From Pseudomonas kilonensis (GTDB lineage: Bacteria; Pseudomonadota; Gammaproteobacteria; Pseudomonadales; Pseudomonadaceae), in contig NZ_LHVH01000017.1 of assembly GCF_001269885.1 (NCBI RefSeq), positions 1-64,000 of the forward strand: a DNA stretch of 64,000 nt, read 5' to 3'. Shown here one piece after another: positions 36,001 to 45,087 of the stretch (positions within the stretch are counted from its first letter, which is position 1; every line of letters starts with the position of its first letter). Position numbers and translations under genes: made by a program. Under the pieces are notes generated by a model, which worked only from the letters and a program-made list of their open reading frames with translations, was not told where the DNA came from and did no database searches.

Positions 36001-37833
36001 ATGTGTGGAATTGTCGGCGCCGTAGCTGAACGCAACATCACTGCCATCTTGCTTGAGGGCCTCAAGCGTCTTGAATATCGCGGCTATGACAGCGCTGGCG
36101 TGGCGGTTTTCACCAACGACGAAAAGCTTGAGCGCATGCGTCGTCCAGGCAAGGTCAGCGAACTGGAACGAGCGCTGGACGCCGAACCGCTGGTCGGTCG
36201 CCTGGGCATTGCCCATACCCGTTGGGCCACCCATGGCGCGCCGTGCGAGCGTAACGCCCATCCGCATTTCTCCGGCGACCTGGCGGTGGTGCACAACGGC
36301 ATCATCGAGAACTATGAAGCGTTGCGCGAACAGCTGAAGGCGCTCGGCTATGTGTTCACTTCCGACACCGACACCGAAGTCATTGCCCATTTGCTCACCC
36401 ACAAGCTCAAGGATCTGGCGGACCTGACCGTGGCCCTCAAGGCAACGGTCAAGGAACTGCACGGGGCCTACGGCTTGGCGGTGATCAGCGCGAAACAACC
36501 GGATCGCCTGGTAGCAGCCCGCAGTGGCAGCCCGCTGGTGATCGGCCTGGGCCTGGGGGAAAATTTCCTGGCGTCCGATCAACTGGCGCTGCGTCAGGTC
36601 ACTGATCGCTTCATGTACCTGGAAGAAGGCGATATCGCCGAGATTCGTCGCGACAGCGTGCAGATCTGGGACCTCAATGGCAAAAGCGTGGAGCGCGAGA
36701 CCGTTCAGTACCGCGACGGTGCCGAAGCCGCCGACAAGGGCGAGTTCCGCCATTACATGCTCAAGGAAATCCACGAGCAACCGGCCGTTGTGCAGCGCAC
36801 CCTGGAAGGACGCATGAGTCAGGAACAGGTGCTGGTCCAGGCCTTCGGTCCACAAGCGGCCGAATTGTTCGCCAAGGTCCGCAACGTGCAGATCGTGGCC
36901 TGCGGCACCAGTTATCACGCCGGCATGGTCGCCCGTTACTGGCTGGAAGAGCTGGCGGGTATTCCGTGCCAGGTCGAAGTGGCCAGCGAGTTCCGCTATC
37001 GCAAAGTCGTGGTGCAACCCGATTCACTGTTCGTCACCATTTCCCAGTCCGGCGAAACTGCCGACACCCTGGCCGCCCTGCGCAATGCCAAGGAACTGGG
37101 TTTCCTCGCCAGCCTGGCGATCTGCAACGTGGGCATCAGCTCGCTGGTGCGCGAGTCCGACCTGACCCTGCTGACCCAGGCCGGTCGCGAGATCGGTGTG
37201 GCGTCGACCAAGGCGTTCACCACGCAGCTGGTGGGGCTGCTGTTGCTGACGCTGTCCCTGGGCCAGGTGCGCGGCACCCTGGGTGAAGGCGTCGAGGCCA
37301 AGCTGGTGGAAGAACTGCGTCGCCTGCCGGCCCGCCTGGGCGAAGCCTTGGCCATGGACGGCACCGTGGAAAAAATCGCCGAGCTGTTCGCCGAGAAGAA
37401 CCACACCCTGTTCCTGGGCCGTGGCGCGCAATTCCCGGTGGCGATGGAAGGGGCCTTGAAGCTCAAGGAAATCTCCTACATCCACGCCGAGGCCTACCCG
37501 GCCGGCGAGCTCAAGCACGGCCCGCTGGCGCTTGTGGATAACGACATGCCGGTGGTCACCGTCGCGCCGAACAACGAGCTGCTGGAAAAGCTCAAGTCCA
37601 ACCTGCAGGAAGTGCGCGCCCGTGGCGGCCAGTTGATTGTCTTTGCTGACGAGAAGGCCGGCATGACCAATGGCGAAGGCACCCACGTGGTGCACATGCC
37701 GCACATCCACGACATCCTGTCGCCGATCCTCTACACCATCCCGTTGCAGCTGCTGTCGTACTACGTCGCTGTGCTCAAGGGTACCGATGTGGACCAGCCG
37801 CGCAATTTGGCGAAGTCTGTGACGGTGGAGTGA
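36001..37833 (+). CDS. glmS: Glutamine--fructose-6-phosphate aminotransferase (isomerizing)
   Basis: 610 aa. Makes glucosamine-6-phosphate from fructose-6-P and glutamine, the first step to UDP-GlcNAc. Cys2 after Met removal is the glutaminase nucleophile (MCGIVGAV). Two SIS domains follow ([13 protein letters not shown] and the block after [19 protein letters not shown]). The end LAKSVTVE is invariant and forms the Tn7 recognition site. A perfect DnaA box lies at 37533-37541. Confidence 0.98.
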   Translation: MCGIVGAVAERNITAILLEGLKRLEYRGYDSAGVAVFTNDEKLERMRRPGKVSELERALDAEPLVGRLGIAHTRWATHGAPCERNAHPHFSGDLAVVHNGIIENYEALREQLKALGYVFTSDTDTEVIAHLLTHKLKDLADLTVALKATVKELHGAYGLAVISAKQPDRLVAARSGSPLVIGLGLGENFLASDQLALRQVTDRFMYLEEGDIAEIRRDSVQIWDLNGKSVERETVQYRDGAEAADKGEFRHYMLKEIHEQPAVVQRTLEGRMSQEQVLVQAFGPQAAELFAKVRNVQIVACGTSYHAGMVARYWLEELAGIPCQVEVASEFRYRKVVVQPDSLFVTISQSGETADTLAALRNAKELGFLASLAICNVGISSLVRESDLTLLTQAGREIGVASTKAFTTQLVGLLLLTLSLGQVRGTLGEGVEAKLVEELRRLPARLGEALAMDGTVEKIAELFAEKNHTLFLGRGAQFPVAMEGALKLKEISYIHAEAYPAGELKHGPLALVDNDMPVVTVAPNNELLEKLKSNLQEVRARGGQLIVFADEKAGMTNGEGTHVVHMPHIHDILSPILYTIPLQLLSYYVAVLKGTDVDQPRNLAKSVTVE

Positions 37834-37860
37834 TTCATGGCGCTTCTGCTAGCCTGCCGA
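37798..37860 (+). other. attTn7: attTn7 (Tn7 attachment site), unoccupied
   Basis: The last codons of glmS ([11 protein letters not shown]) match the TnsD-binding sequence, and the insertion point is expected about 25 bp after the stop (37856-37860). No transposon follows; the Nudix gene begins at 37927. The 93-bp gap also has an imperfect hairpin (AGCCTGCC facing GGCTGGCAGG) that may end the glmS transcript. Confidence 0.75.
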
Positions 37861-37926
37861 TTCAATTCGACAGGCTGGCAGGCCATGGTTGTGCCTGTGG
37901 CCACTGGTCCCTAACGGAGTGGGCAA

Positions 37927-38523
37927 ATGACACAGGCAATCAGCATCAAGGATCGGGTACGCATCAAGCACGTCGAAGTCCTCTCGGATGATTGGTACGT
38001 GCTGCGCAAGACCACCTATGACTACCTCGGCCGCAATGGCCAATGGCGCGAGCTGACGCGCGAGACCTACGACCGTGGCAACGGCGCCACCATCCTGCTG
38101 TACAGCAAAGCCAAGCAGACCGTGGTGTTGACCCGACAATTCCGCTTCCCGGCCTTCGTCAACGGGCACGATGACCTGTTGATCGAAACCTGCGCCGGCC
38201 TGTTGGACAACGACGACCCGCACACCTGCATTCGCAAGGAAACCCAGGAGGAAACCGGCTATATCATCCAGGACGTGCGCAAGGTGTTCGAAGCCTTCAT
38301 GAGCCCGGGTTCGGTGACTGAACGGGTGCATTTTTTCGTCGGCGAGTACTTCGATGAAGACAAGCAGCACGCAGGCGGCGGCCTGGAAGCCGAGGGCGAA
38401 GAGATCGAAGTGCTGGAGCTGTCCCTCGACCAGGCCTTGGGCATGATCGAGGCCGGGGAGATTTGCGACGGCAAGACCATCATGCTGTTGCAGTACGCCA
38501 AGCTGCATCGGTTGCTGGATTAG
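37927..38523 (+). CDS. Nudix hydrolase, GDP-mannose pyrophosphatase (NudK/YffH) type
   Basis: 198 aa. Probably hydrolyses a nucleoside-diphosphate sugar. The Nudix box is GLLDNDDPHTCIRKETQEETGY; its usual Glu is Asp and its usual first Arg is Lys, but the metal-binding EE of EETGY is kept. The N-terminal half (YVLRKTTYDYLGRNGQW, RQFRFP) resembles NudK. It overlaps the next gene's stop by four bases (convergent). Substrate is inferred only from family likeness. Confidence 0.82.
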   Translation: MTQAISIKDRVRIKHVEVLSDDWYVLRKTTYDYLGRNGQWRELTRETYDRGNGATILLYSKAKQTVVLTRQFRFPAFVNGHDDLLIETCAGLLDNDDPHTCIRKETQEETGYIIQDVRKVFEAFMSPGSVTERVHFFVGEYFDEDKQHAGGGLEAEGEEIEVLELSLDQALGMIEAGEICDGKTIMLLQYAKLHRLLD

Positions 38524-39506
38524 CCCCAGGCCTCCTCTGGGCGACCCTCACCGCCGCCGAATCTTTCGCGATAGGCGGAGGGCGGCAAACCGATAGCGTT
38601 CCTGAACGCGGCCCGGAAACTCTCCACCGACCGATAGCCGCAGGCCTGGGCGATGCCGGCCGTGCTCTGGTCGGTGCTTTCCAGCAGCGCCCGTGCCCGG
38701 TTCAAGCGTTCCTGTTGCAGCCAGGTCTTGGGCGGCAGGCCGGTGGTTTCGACGAAGCGGCGCAGGAAGGTGCGCTCGCTCATGGCGACGCGGGCAGCCA
38801 TGTCGCCGACACTTAGGGGCTGGTCGAGGTTTTCACGCATCCACTGCAGGACGCGGGTCAGTTCGTTGCGTGGTGACTTGCTCACGGGGGCGATGATGAA
38901 CTGGGCCTGGCCACCGGTCCGTTGCGGCGCCATGACCAGGCGACGGGCCACCGAGTTGGCGATGTGCGTGCCGAAGTCCCGGGCAATCAGGTGCAGGCAG
39001 GCATCGATGCCGGCGGCGCTGCCGGCTGAGGTGATCAATTGCCCGGAATCGACATACAGCACATTTGGGTCAACCGTGATCAGCGGGAAGCGCTCGGCCA
39101 GTTCTGCGCAGAATTGCCAATGGGTGGTGGCGGTCTTGCCGTCGAGCAGTCCGGTGGCGGCCAGGGCAAACACGCCTGAGCAGATGGACAGTAAGCGAGC
39201 GCCGCGGGCGTGGGCGCGGCGCAGTGCTTGTAACAGCGCTTCGGGAGGCGGTTCGTGGTGGCTGCGCCAGCCGGGGATGATGATGGTTTGCGCGGTATCC
39301 AGTGCTTCGAGACCCGCGTCGACGGCTATCCGAAGGCCTCCCAGTGCATGCATCGGTCCTGGATCGACGGCAACGATTTGATGGCCATACCACGCTACAT
39401 CCAGCTCAGGGCGGGGCAGGCCGAAGATCTCCAGGGCTATACCAAACTCGAACACACACAGGCCTTCATAAACGAGGATTGCCACGGTTCCGGGATGCGT
39501 ATGCAT
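38520..39506 (-). CDS. GlxA/FtrA-type transcriptional regulator (PfpI domain plus AraC HTH)
   Basis: 328 aa. The N-terminal DJ-1/PfpI amidotransferase-like domain (1-190) has SICSGVFALAATGLLDG, with the nucleophile-position Cys present. The C-terminal AraC domain (about 210-315) has MSERTFLRRFVETTG and GYRSVESFRAAFRNAIG. ATG 39506 is preferred; a GTG at 39521 adds five residues. It is divergent from the aspartate-semialdehyde dehydrogenase gene, 131 bp away, a possible target. Confidence 0.88.
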   Translation of the reverse strand: MHTHPGTVAILVYEGLCVFEFGIALEIFGLPRPELDVAWYGHQIVAVDPGPMHALGGLRIAVDAGLEALDTAQTIIIPGWRSHHEPPPEALLQALRRAHARGARLLSICSGVFALAATGLLDGKTATTHWQFCAELAERFPLITVDPNVLYVDSGQLITSAGSAAGIDACLHLIARDFGTHIANSVARRLVMAPQRTGGQAQFIIAPVSKSPRNELTRVLQWMRENLDQPLSVGDMAARVAMSERTFLRRFVETTGLPPKTWLQQERLNRARALLESTDQSTAGIAQACGYRSVESFRAAFRNAIGLPPSAYRERFGGGEGRPEEAWG

Positions 39507-39637
39507 TTGGCGTAAATCCACCGTTTATTGTCTTGCGCTGCACTGTAGCGGACGGGCCTGTCTCCCTACAATCGATCGCAGGCAATCAGGAAAACCAAGA
39601 CGGTTGAGCCTTTGCAAAGGTGGAAAAGGGACGCGAA

Positions 39638-40627
39638 ATGAAGAAAGTCGCCGTGGTGGGCTGCACCGGTGCAGTGGGCATGACCATGCTGCAATTGCTT
39701 GAAAATACCGATTATGAAGTGGTGTGCATGGCCTCTGGCCGTTCGGCGGGCAAGCGCTTGAAGGTGGGGCAGGTCGAGCACCTGATCGAAGCCTTTTCGG
39801 TCGAGGGATGCGCCGCGTGCGATATCGTCTTCCTGTGTGTCTCCGGGGCCTTCGCCTTGGAGTACGGCGAGCGTCTGGCTGAAAATGCCTACGTCATCGA
39901 TAACTCCTCGGCCTTCCGTTATCACCCGGCGATTCCGCTCCTGGTGCCGCCCATCAACGGTCAGCGTTACAAGGGCGAAAAACTGATCGCCAACCCCAAT
40001 TGCTCCTCGGCCATTGCGCTGATGGTGCTGGGGCCGCTGCATCAGGCCTTCGGGTTGGAGAGCGCGATCATTTCCACTTACCAGGCCGCCAGTGGTGCAG
40101 GGCAGCCAGCGATGCTGGAGCTGCGGGAGAAGGCCAAGTCCTTCAGTGATTATGGCGACCGCGATGACAGCGAGCACTTCGCCCATAACCTGGCTTTCAA
40201 CGTGATTCCCCAGGTCGATTCGTTCGAAGCCAATGGTTACACCCGTGAAGAAATGAAAGTGGTCTGGGAGCTGCGCAAGGTCTTGGATGAGCCGGCGTTG
40301 GCTATCAGCACCACGGCGGTGCGGGTGCCGACCCTGCGCTCCCATGCCGAGAGCCTGAGCCTGCGGTTCAAAAAAACCATCCAGTCATTGGCGCAGGTGC
40401 GTGAGTTGTTGCGCGCGGCGCCGGGGGTTGAAGTGGTGGATGAGCCCGAGTACGGCGCCTATCCGATGCCCATGACCTCCACCTACAAGCATGCGGTGGA
40501 AGTCGGGCGGATTCGCTACAACCTGATCTATGGGAAGCACGGGTTGGACCTGTTCATCAGCGGTGACCAGTTACTGCGGGGGGCGGCACTGAACGCATTC
40601 GAAATCATGCAATTGATCAAGCATTGA
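39638..40627 (+). CDS. Aspartate-semialdehyde dehydrogenase family protein
   Basis: 329 aa. NADP-dependent reductive dephosphorylation of aspartyl phosphate is the family reaction. The dinucleotide-binding GCTGAVG is at 8-14, the catalytic Cys122 lies in NPNCSS, and TAVRVPTLRSHAES carries the catalytic basic and His residues near 230. ATG 39638 has AAGGGA about seven bases upstream; GTG 39620 is a longer option. No other lysine or threonine genes are near, so this is probably a second paralogue beside the housekeeping asd. Confidence 0.85.
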   Translation: MKKVAVVGCTGAVGMTMLQLLENTDYEVVCMASGRSAGKRLKVGQVEHLIEAFSVEGCAACDIVFLCVSGAFALEYGERLAENAYVIDNSSAFRYHPAIPLLVPPINGQRYKGEKLIANPNCSSAIALMVLGPLHQAFGLESAIISTYQAASGAGQPAMLELREKAKSFSDYGDRDDSEHFAHNLAFNVIPQVDSFEANGYTREEMKVVWELRKVLDEPALAISTTAVRVPTLRSHAESLSLRFKKTIQSLAQVRELLRAAPGVEVVDEPEYGAYPMPMTSTYKHAVEVGRIRYNLIYGKHGLDLFISGDQLLRGAALNAFEIMQLIKH

Positions 40628-40648
40628 TCAAGCCCGGCCCCGAACAAT

Positions 40649-40686
40649 AAAAAACGCGCCGCCGTGTTCAAGGCTGCGCGTTTTTT
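40649..40686. terminator. Bidirectional terminator between convergent genes
   Basis: AAAAAACGCGC (40649-40659) pairs with GCGCGTTTTTT (40676-40686), with a further GCC/GGC pair inside. It serves the dehydrogenase (plus) and the sulfatase-like gene (minus), which starts its last codons at 40689. Confidence 0.9.
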
Positions 40687-40688
40687 GT

Positions 40689-42902
40689 TTAGCTGGATTG
40701 GGCCTCGCTGTCTTCCTGCATGTCGTCCAGGTATTGCGGCTGGTCGGTCTGGTCCGGCAGCTCGGTCACGACGCTGAAGTCGCTGATCTCGATGGCGCCG
40801 ACCCCATGACCGAGCAGATGGAAGGAAAACATCTTGCGTTGCTGTGGGTTGTCGAAACGGAGGTTCATCACCAGCGGCTGGTCGGGGGTCACCACCACGT
40901 CTGTCGGCAGGTCCATCGGCACATCCTGCTCTAATTCCTTGGCCTTGAGGGAAATGTAGGCGGCATGGTCTGCCTCGACGGCGCGGATGGTCAGGCTGAC
41001 GCGGGTCTGTGAACCCTTGGGCATTTCCAGGTACTGGGCACCGATCAGGTTGTCGGCCCAGTCGTCGATGACCTGGGCCGGCAGCGGGATTTTATCCGCG
41101 CCGCCGAACTGATAATGCTGGTTCAAGGGCGTGCGCAACAGGGTCTGGTCCAGGGCCGTGGCCCGGGCGCCGATCAGCCTGGCGCGCTGGCCGCTGTATT
41201 GCCCGCCATAGGTGGCACGGTCGGCGATGAAGCCTGCGCTGGTGTAGTCACGGCAATGCTGGAGGAAGTCGCACTCGGTAAACGTGCCTTTGCCGTCGTG
41301 ATAGCGCAGCTTGCCGTTGGTGAACGACATGATTTCCCGGCCCGTCGGGTAGTCCCTGAACATCGAGCGGCCAGACAACGACGTGGGCACCGTAAAGCCG
41401 AAGTAATCGAGGATCGAGGCGGTCAGGTCGACATGGCCGTAGGTGCCTGACTTGATCCGGGGCAACGGTTCCGGCGCCAGCGTCAGGTTGAACCCCCAGG
41501 ACGAGGCCAGCCGCACGTCGTCGATGCCATGGGATTCGTCCGAGGTGATGACCACCAGGGTGTTGTCCAGGATGCCCTGGCGTTCCAGGCCCGCCAGGAA
41601 GTTCTCCAGGGCGTCGTCCAGGTAACCCACCGCCGCCTGCTTGGCGGTGTCGTAGCGTTGCAGGTAGTCATCTGGGGCCGAGTAGGGCTGGTGCGTGCCC
41701 ACGGTCAACAGGGTCAGCATCCAGGGTTTGTCCGCTTTTTGCAGTTGCCCGACGTAGTCCAGCGCGCCTTCGAAGAAGGTCTTGTCGTCCTTGCCCCAAG
41801 GGAATTCCAGGTAGGCGGAGCGAGTGAACCATTCCATGCCCAAGGTCGTGTCGAAACCGATGTGCGGCATGATCCGGTCCTTGGCCATGAACCGCAGGCC
41901 CGCGCCCTGCAGGAAGTGGGTGGAAAAGCCGTTCTGGCGCAACTGGGCTGGCAGGCAGGCTTGGTTACGCTGGCTCTGGTTGAGCATTTCGACGCCTTTG
42001 GGCGTGCCGTTGTCGAGCTTGTCGTAGTCGCCACACAGCATCGCGTACAAGCCCCGGATGGTCTGGTGGCTGTGCAGGACGTAATCGGGGGTGTTCATGC
42101 CGCGCTCGGCCCAGGCGCTGAGGTGCGGCATCAGGTTCTCCTGATAGCTGCTTTTCAAGGCCTGACGGTTGGCGCCCACATAGGCGCCGGGAATGCCCTC
42201 CAGGGCGATGACCAGGACGTTGCGCGCACGCCCGGGTTCGGCCAGCAGTCTGTTGCCATCGAGGTCCAGGCGGGTCAGCCCTGCCATGGGTGGGGCCGGG
42301 TCCACGGCATCGCCGTCGAGCCATTGTCGGGCCTGGTCCCGCCCGGCGGCGATACCCGCCGTGACGAGTTGGTGAGGCAGGTTGAACACGTTCCATTGGT
42401 CCGCCTCGCTGGGGCGCCAGGCTTGCAGCGCGCCGTGGCTCAGCAGGAGCAACACGGGCACGGCCCAGGCGTGGCGAGGCAAGCGTGGCGCTTGGCGTGG
42501 GCGGTTGGTCCATTGGGTCATCAGCCAGAACGCCAGCGCGGCCAACTGGATCGCCGCCAGCCATGGATGGGAAAAGCCGCCGCGGGTGGAGTTTTCAACG
42601 AACTGCGGGTCGGTCAGATAAAGAATGTCCGAAGGATTGGGCATCCGCCCGACCGCGCTGACCAGCTCGATGCTGGCCAGCGTCAACGTGCTCCAGGCCA
42701 GCAATACCGGGAACGCCAGCCACCCGGAACGGTGATGGAGCAGCACGATCAGCAACCCGCCGATACCCAGGTCCGAGAGATAACCCAGCGGGTCGGACCA
42801 GCCGAGGGCGAGACGCAGGCCCATGGGGACGAGTAGTACGCAGCCAATCAGGGCGATGAGGGCGGCGCGCGGATGGGTTGAAGCGCGATAAAGAACGTTC
42901 AC
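40689..42902 (-). CDS. Sulfatase/phosphoglycerol transferase of the LTA-synthase-like family
   Basis: 737 aa inner-membrane protein. Four or five N-terminal hydrophobic segments (about 13-30, 43-58, 61-80, 110-128, 146-158) precede a periplasmic alkaline-phosphatase-fold domain (from about 225: NVLVIALEGIPGAYVG). The nucleophile position is Thr281 in HSHQTIRGLYAMLCG, as in lipoteichoic acid synthase and OpgB. SDESHG and GHVDLTASILDYFG give further metal ligands. A Gram-negative member probably moves phosphoglycerol or phosphoethanolamine onto an envelope glycan or lipid; substrate unknown. A C-terminal 120-residue beta-rich tail follows the core. Confidence 0.83.
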   Translation of the reverse strand: MNVLYRASTHPRAALIALIGCVLLVPMGLRLALGWSDPLGYLSDLGIGGLLIVLLHHRSGWLAFPVLLAWSTLTLASIELVSAVGRMPNPSDILYLTDPQFVENSTRGGFSHPWLAAIQLAALAFWLMTQWTNRPRQAPRLPRHAWAVPVLLLLSHGALQAWRPSEADQWNVFNLPHQLVTAGIAAGRDQARQWLDGDAVDPAPPMAGLTRLDLDGNRLLAEPGRARNVLVIALEGIPGAYVGANRQALKSSYQENLMPHLSAWAERGMNTPDYVLHSHQTIRGLYAMLCGDYDKLDNGTPKGVEMLNQSQRNQACLPAQLRQNGFSTHFLQGAGLRFMAKDRIMPHIGFDTTLGMEWFTRSAYLEFPWGKDDKTFFEGALDYVGQLQKADKPWMLTLLTVGTHQPYSAPDDYLQRYDTAKQAAVGYLDDALENFLAGLERQGILDNTLVVITSDESHGIDDVRLASSWGFNLTLAPEPLPRIKSGTYGHVDLTASILDYFGFTVPTSLSGRSMFRDYPTGREIMSFTNGKLRYHDGKGTFTECDFLQHCRDYTSAGFIADRATYGGQYSGQRARLIGARATALDQTLLRTPLNQHYQFGGADKIPLPAQVIDDWADNLIGAQYLEMPKGSQTRVSLTIRAVEADHAAYISLKAKELEQDVPMDLPTDVVVTPDQPLVMNLRFDNPQQRKMFSFHLLGHGVGAIEISDFSVVTELPDQTDQPQYLDDMQEDSEAQSS

Positions 42903-42941
42903 AAAAGCAGGCCTTTCGATGGGTGCGAGCCAGGCAACCCT

Positions 42942-43029
42942 GTGGGAGCGGGCTTGCTCGCGAAGGCGTTGTGCCAGTCAGCATCCTCGTCAACTGAAAT
43001 ACCGCCTTCGCGAGCAAGCCCGCTCCCAC
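42942..43029. repeat. REPIN
   Basis: GTGGGAGCGGGCTTGCTCGC (42942-42961) and its inverted copy GCGAGCAAGCCCGCTCCCAC (43010-43029) flank a GAAGGCG/CGCCTTC inner stem. It fills part of the 325-bp gap between the sulfatase gene and lysR; the rest is the lysR promoter region with no visible gene. Confidence 0.93.
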
Positions 43030-43227
43030 CAGGTCCAGGTCATTCTCAAGTCATGAAACTGTCATGAAGAGGGATGGTACCAAGGGCAATCGCCCCTGGC
43101 CGAGCCAATGTCCCGGTGTCTGGCTGCGCTACGCTGTGGTTCACTGGCCCAGGCCTCTACAATGGCCGCGTAGCGCTGCTTTGAGACGCGCAGAAAACTT
43201 GTATCAGGATTTCTCATCGGGGGATGG

Positions 43228-44130
43228 ATGGACAGGTTCCAGGAAATGCAGGTTTTCCTTGCCGTGGCCCAGGAGTCGGGGTTTTCGGCAGCAGCGCGGC
43301 GCTTGGGGATGTCGGCGGCCAGCGTCACGCGGGCGGTGGCAGCGTTGGAGCAACGCATCGGCACGCCGTTGTTGGTGCGCTCCACTCGCAATGTGTACCT
43401 GAGCGAAGCCGGCCAGCGCTTTCTCGAGGACTGTCGCCGGATCCTGAGCGATTTGCAGGAAGCCGAGGATTCGGCGGCCGGCAGCCACGTCCAGCCCCGT
43501 GGGCAATTGACGATTACCGCACCGGTGCTGTTCGGTCAGTTATTCGTCACGCCGCTGCTGGTGGATTACTTGCACCGGTTCCCCGAGGTCAGCATCAACG
43601 CCTTGTTGTTGGATCGTACGGTCAGCCTGGTGGAGGAGGGCATCGATGTTGCCTTGCGCATTGGCGAGCTGCCGGACAGCAACCTGCACGCTGTGCGTGT
43701 CGGTGAAGTGCGGCGGGTGGTGTGCGGCGCCCCGGATTTCTTCGCGCGCCACGGGCGGCCCCGGCATCCGGAGGACTTGGAGCGAATACCTGTGGTGGCG
43801 TCGTCGGCCATTGGCCAGGTCAAAAGCTGGACCTTCATCGATTCAGGCCAACCGTTGGCCGTCCGGCCCGTGCCTCGGCTGGTGGTGACGGCCAACCAGG
43901 CCGCGATCACGGCGGCCTGCCAGGGGCTGGGGATGACGCGTGTCCTGTCTTACCAAGTGGCAGGCAACGTGGCGGCCGGGGAATTGGAAATCGTCCTGGC
44001 CGATTTCGAATTGCCGCCTCTGCCGATCCATGTGGTGTATCAGGGCGGGCGCAATGCGCCGGCGCGGGTCCGCAGTTTTGTCGATTTCATCGTCAGTGCA
44101 TTGCGCGAACATCCGGCCTTGAGCGGCTGA
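43228..44130 (+). CDS. LysR-family transcriptional regulator
   Basis: 300 aa. N-terminal winged HTH (residues 4-62, VAQESGFSAAARRLGMSAASVTRAVAAL split across two helices) and a two-lobed effector domain from about 90. The C-terminus (PLPIHVVYQGGRNAPARVRSFVDF) is typical of the DsdC/CrgA-like group. The glutathione transferase gene follows in the same direction after 125 bp and is a likely co-regulated neighbour. Confidence 0.9.
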   Translation: MDRFQEMQVFLAVAQESGFSAAARRLGMSAASVTRAVAALEQRIGTPLLVRSTRNVYLSEAGQRFLEDCRRILSDLQEAEDSAAGSHVQPRGQLTITAPVLFGQLFVTPLLVDYLHRFPEVSINALLLDRTVSLVEEGIDVALRIGELPDSNLHAVRVGEVRRVVCGAPDFFARHGRPRHPEDLERIPVVASSAIGQVKSWTFIDSGQPLAVRPVPRLVVTANQAAITAACQGLGMTRVLSYQVAGNVAAGELEIVLADFELPPLPIHVVYQGGRNAPARVRSFVDFIVSALREHPALSG

Positions 44131-44132
44131 AG

Positions 44133-44157
44133 CATTGTTTCTCTGGCTGAAACAATG
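44133..44157. promoter_or_regulatory. Inverted repeat between lysR and GST gene
   Basis: CATTGTTTC (44133-44141) and GAAACAATG (44149-44157) form a perfect 9-bp inverted repeat with a 7-base centre. There is no T-run, so it is less likely a terminator than an operator, perhaps for the LysR protein just upstream. Confidence 0.45.
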
Positions 44158-44255
44158 GATTGCATTTCTGGGTGATTCTCTTGTTTTTGCCTGGGGCGGA
44201 AGATGACCCCATCGACGCCGTTGTGCTGATGGCGTCACTTGCAGCGGAGTCGACC

Positions 44256-44882
44256 ATGAACCCTATCAAGCACTATCACTTCCCGCTTTCCGGCCATTCC
44301 CATCGCGTTCAACTGATGCTTTCGTTGCTCGGGCTGCCTGTCGAAGAAGTCTTCGTCGACTTGGCCAAGGGCGCGCACAAACAGGCGGACTTCCTGGCGC
44401 TCAATGCGTTTGGCCAGGTGCCGGTCATTGACGATGACGGCGTCGTGCTGGCGGACTCCAACGCGATCCTGGTGTACCTGGCGCACAAATACGGCAAGGG
44501 CCGCTGGCTGCCGACCGATCCGATCGGTGCCGCCCGGGTGCAGCGCTGGCTGTCGGCGGCGGCCGGGCCGATCCATGCGGGGCCGGCCACGGCGCGGCTG
44601 ATCACGGTGTTTGGTGCGGCCTACAACGCCGAGGACGTGATTGCCCGTTCTCACAACGTGCTGAAAGTCATTGATCAGGAATTGAGCAGCCGTGCTTATC
44701 TGGCGGGTGACGCTGCAACCGTTGCGGACATCGCCGGCTACAGCTACATCGCCCACGCACCGGAAGGCAATGTGTCGTTGGACGACTATGCCAATGTACG
44801 GGCCTGGCTGGCGCGGATCGAAGCCTTGCCCGGGTTCGTGGGCATGCCGCGTACGGTTGTCGGGTTGCAAAAGCACGCCTGA
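44256..44882 (+). CDS. Glutathione S-transferase family protein
   Basis: 208 aa. The N-terminal thioredoxin-like domain has [17 protein letters not shown] and the glutathione-binding cis-Pro and Asp-Ser ([22 protein letters not shown]). An all-helical C-terminal domain contains [21 protein letters not shown] 44256 has GGAG six bases upstream; the frame opens earlier at 44160 but without homology. The substrate is unknown. Confidence 0.88.
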   Translation: MNPIKHYHFPLSGHSHRVQLMLSLLGLPVEEVFVDLAKGAHKQADFLALNAFGQVPVIDDDGVVLADSNAILVYLAHKYGKGRWLPTDPIGAARVQRWLSAAAGPIHAGPATARLITVFGAAYNAEDVIARSHNVLKVIDQELSSRAYLAGDAATVADIAGYSYIAHAPEGNVSLDDYANVRAWLARIEALPGFVGMPRTVVGLQKHA

Positions 44883-44893
44883 CACGGAGCCCG

Positions 44894-45003
44894 GTGGCGA
44901 GGGGATTTATCTTCACTGTGGGAGCAAGGCTTGCCCGCGATGAAGGCACTGCGGTCCTTCATAGATCGAGGCGTCTGTTTCGCGAGCAAGCTTTGCTCCC
45001 ACA
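44894..45003. repeat. Composite REP element
   Basis: One GTGGCGAGGGGATTTAT half-element (44894) is followed by a GTGGGAGCAAGGCTTGCCCGC arm (44918) and its inverted arm ending GCTTTGCTCCCAC (45002). Two different REP types sit together in the gap after the GST gene. Confidence 0.82.
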
Positions 45004-45087
45004 GTAGGATCAAATCCCCTCTGCACCATTTCCGCTTCGACCCCAAGTGGCGGTAATCTGCCGGGCTTTGATGGGTGGTGAGGCTCC

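Noticed and set aside
37834-37926. Possible Tn7-like insertion after glmS
   Set aside because: The attachment sequence is present, but the following 93 bp show no Tn7 end and lead straight into an ordinary Nudix gene.
41529-42836. 435-codon plus-strand frame opposite the LTA-synthase-like gene
   Set aside because: It is antisense to a clear membrane sulfatase-family protein and its translation is compositionally a mirror of it, with no recognisable domain.
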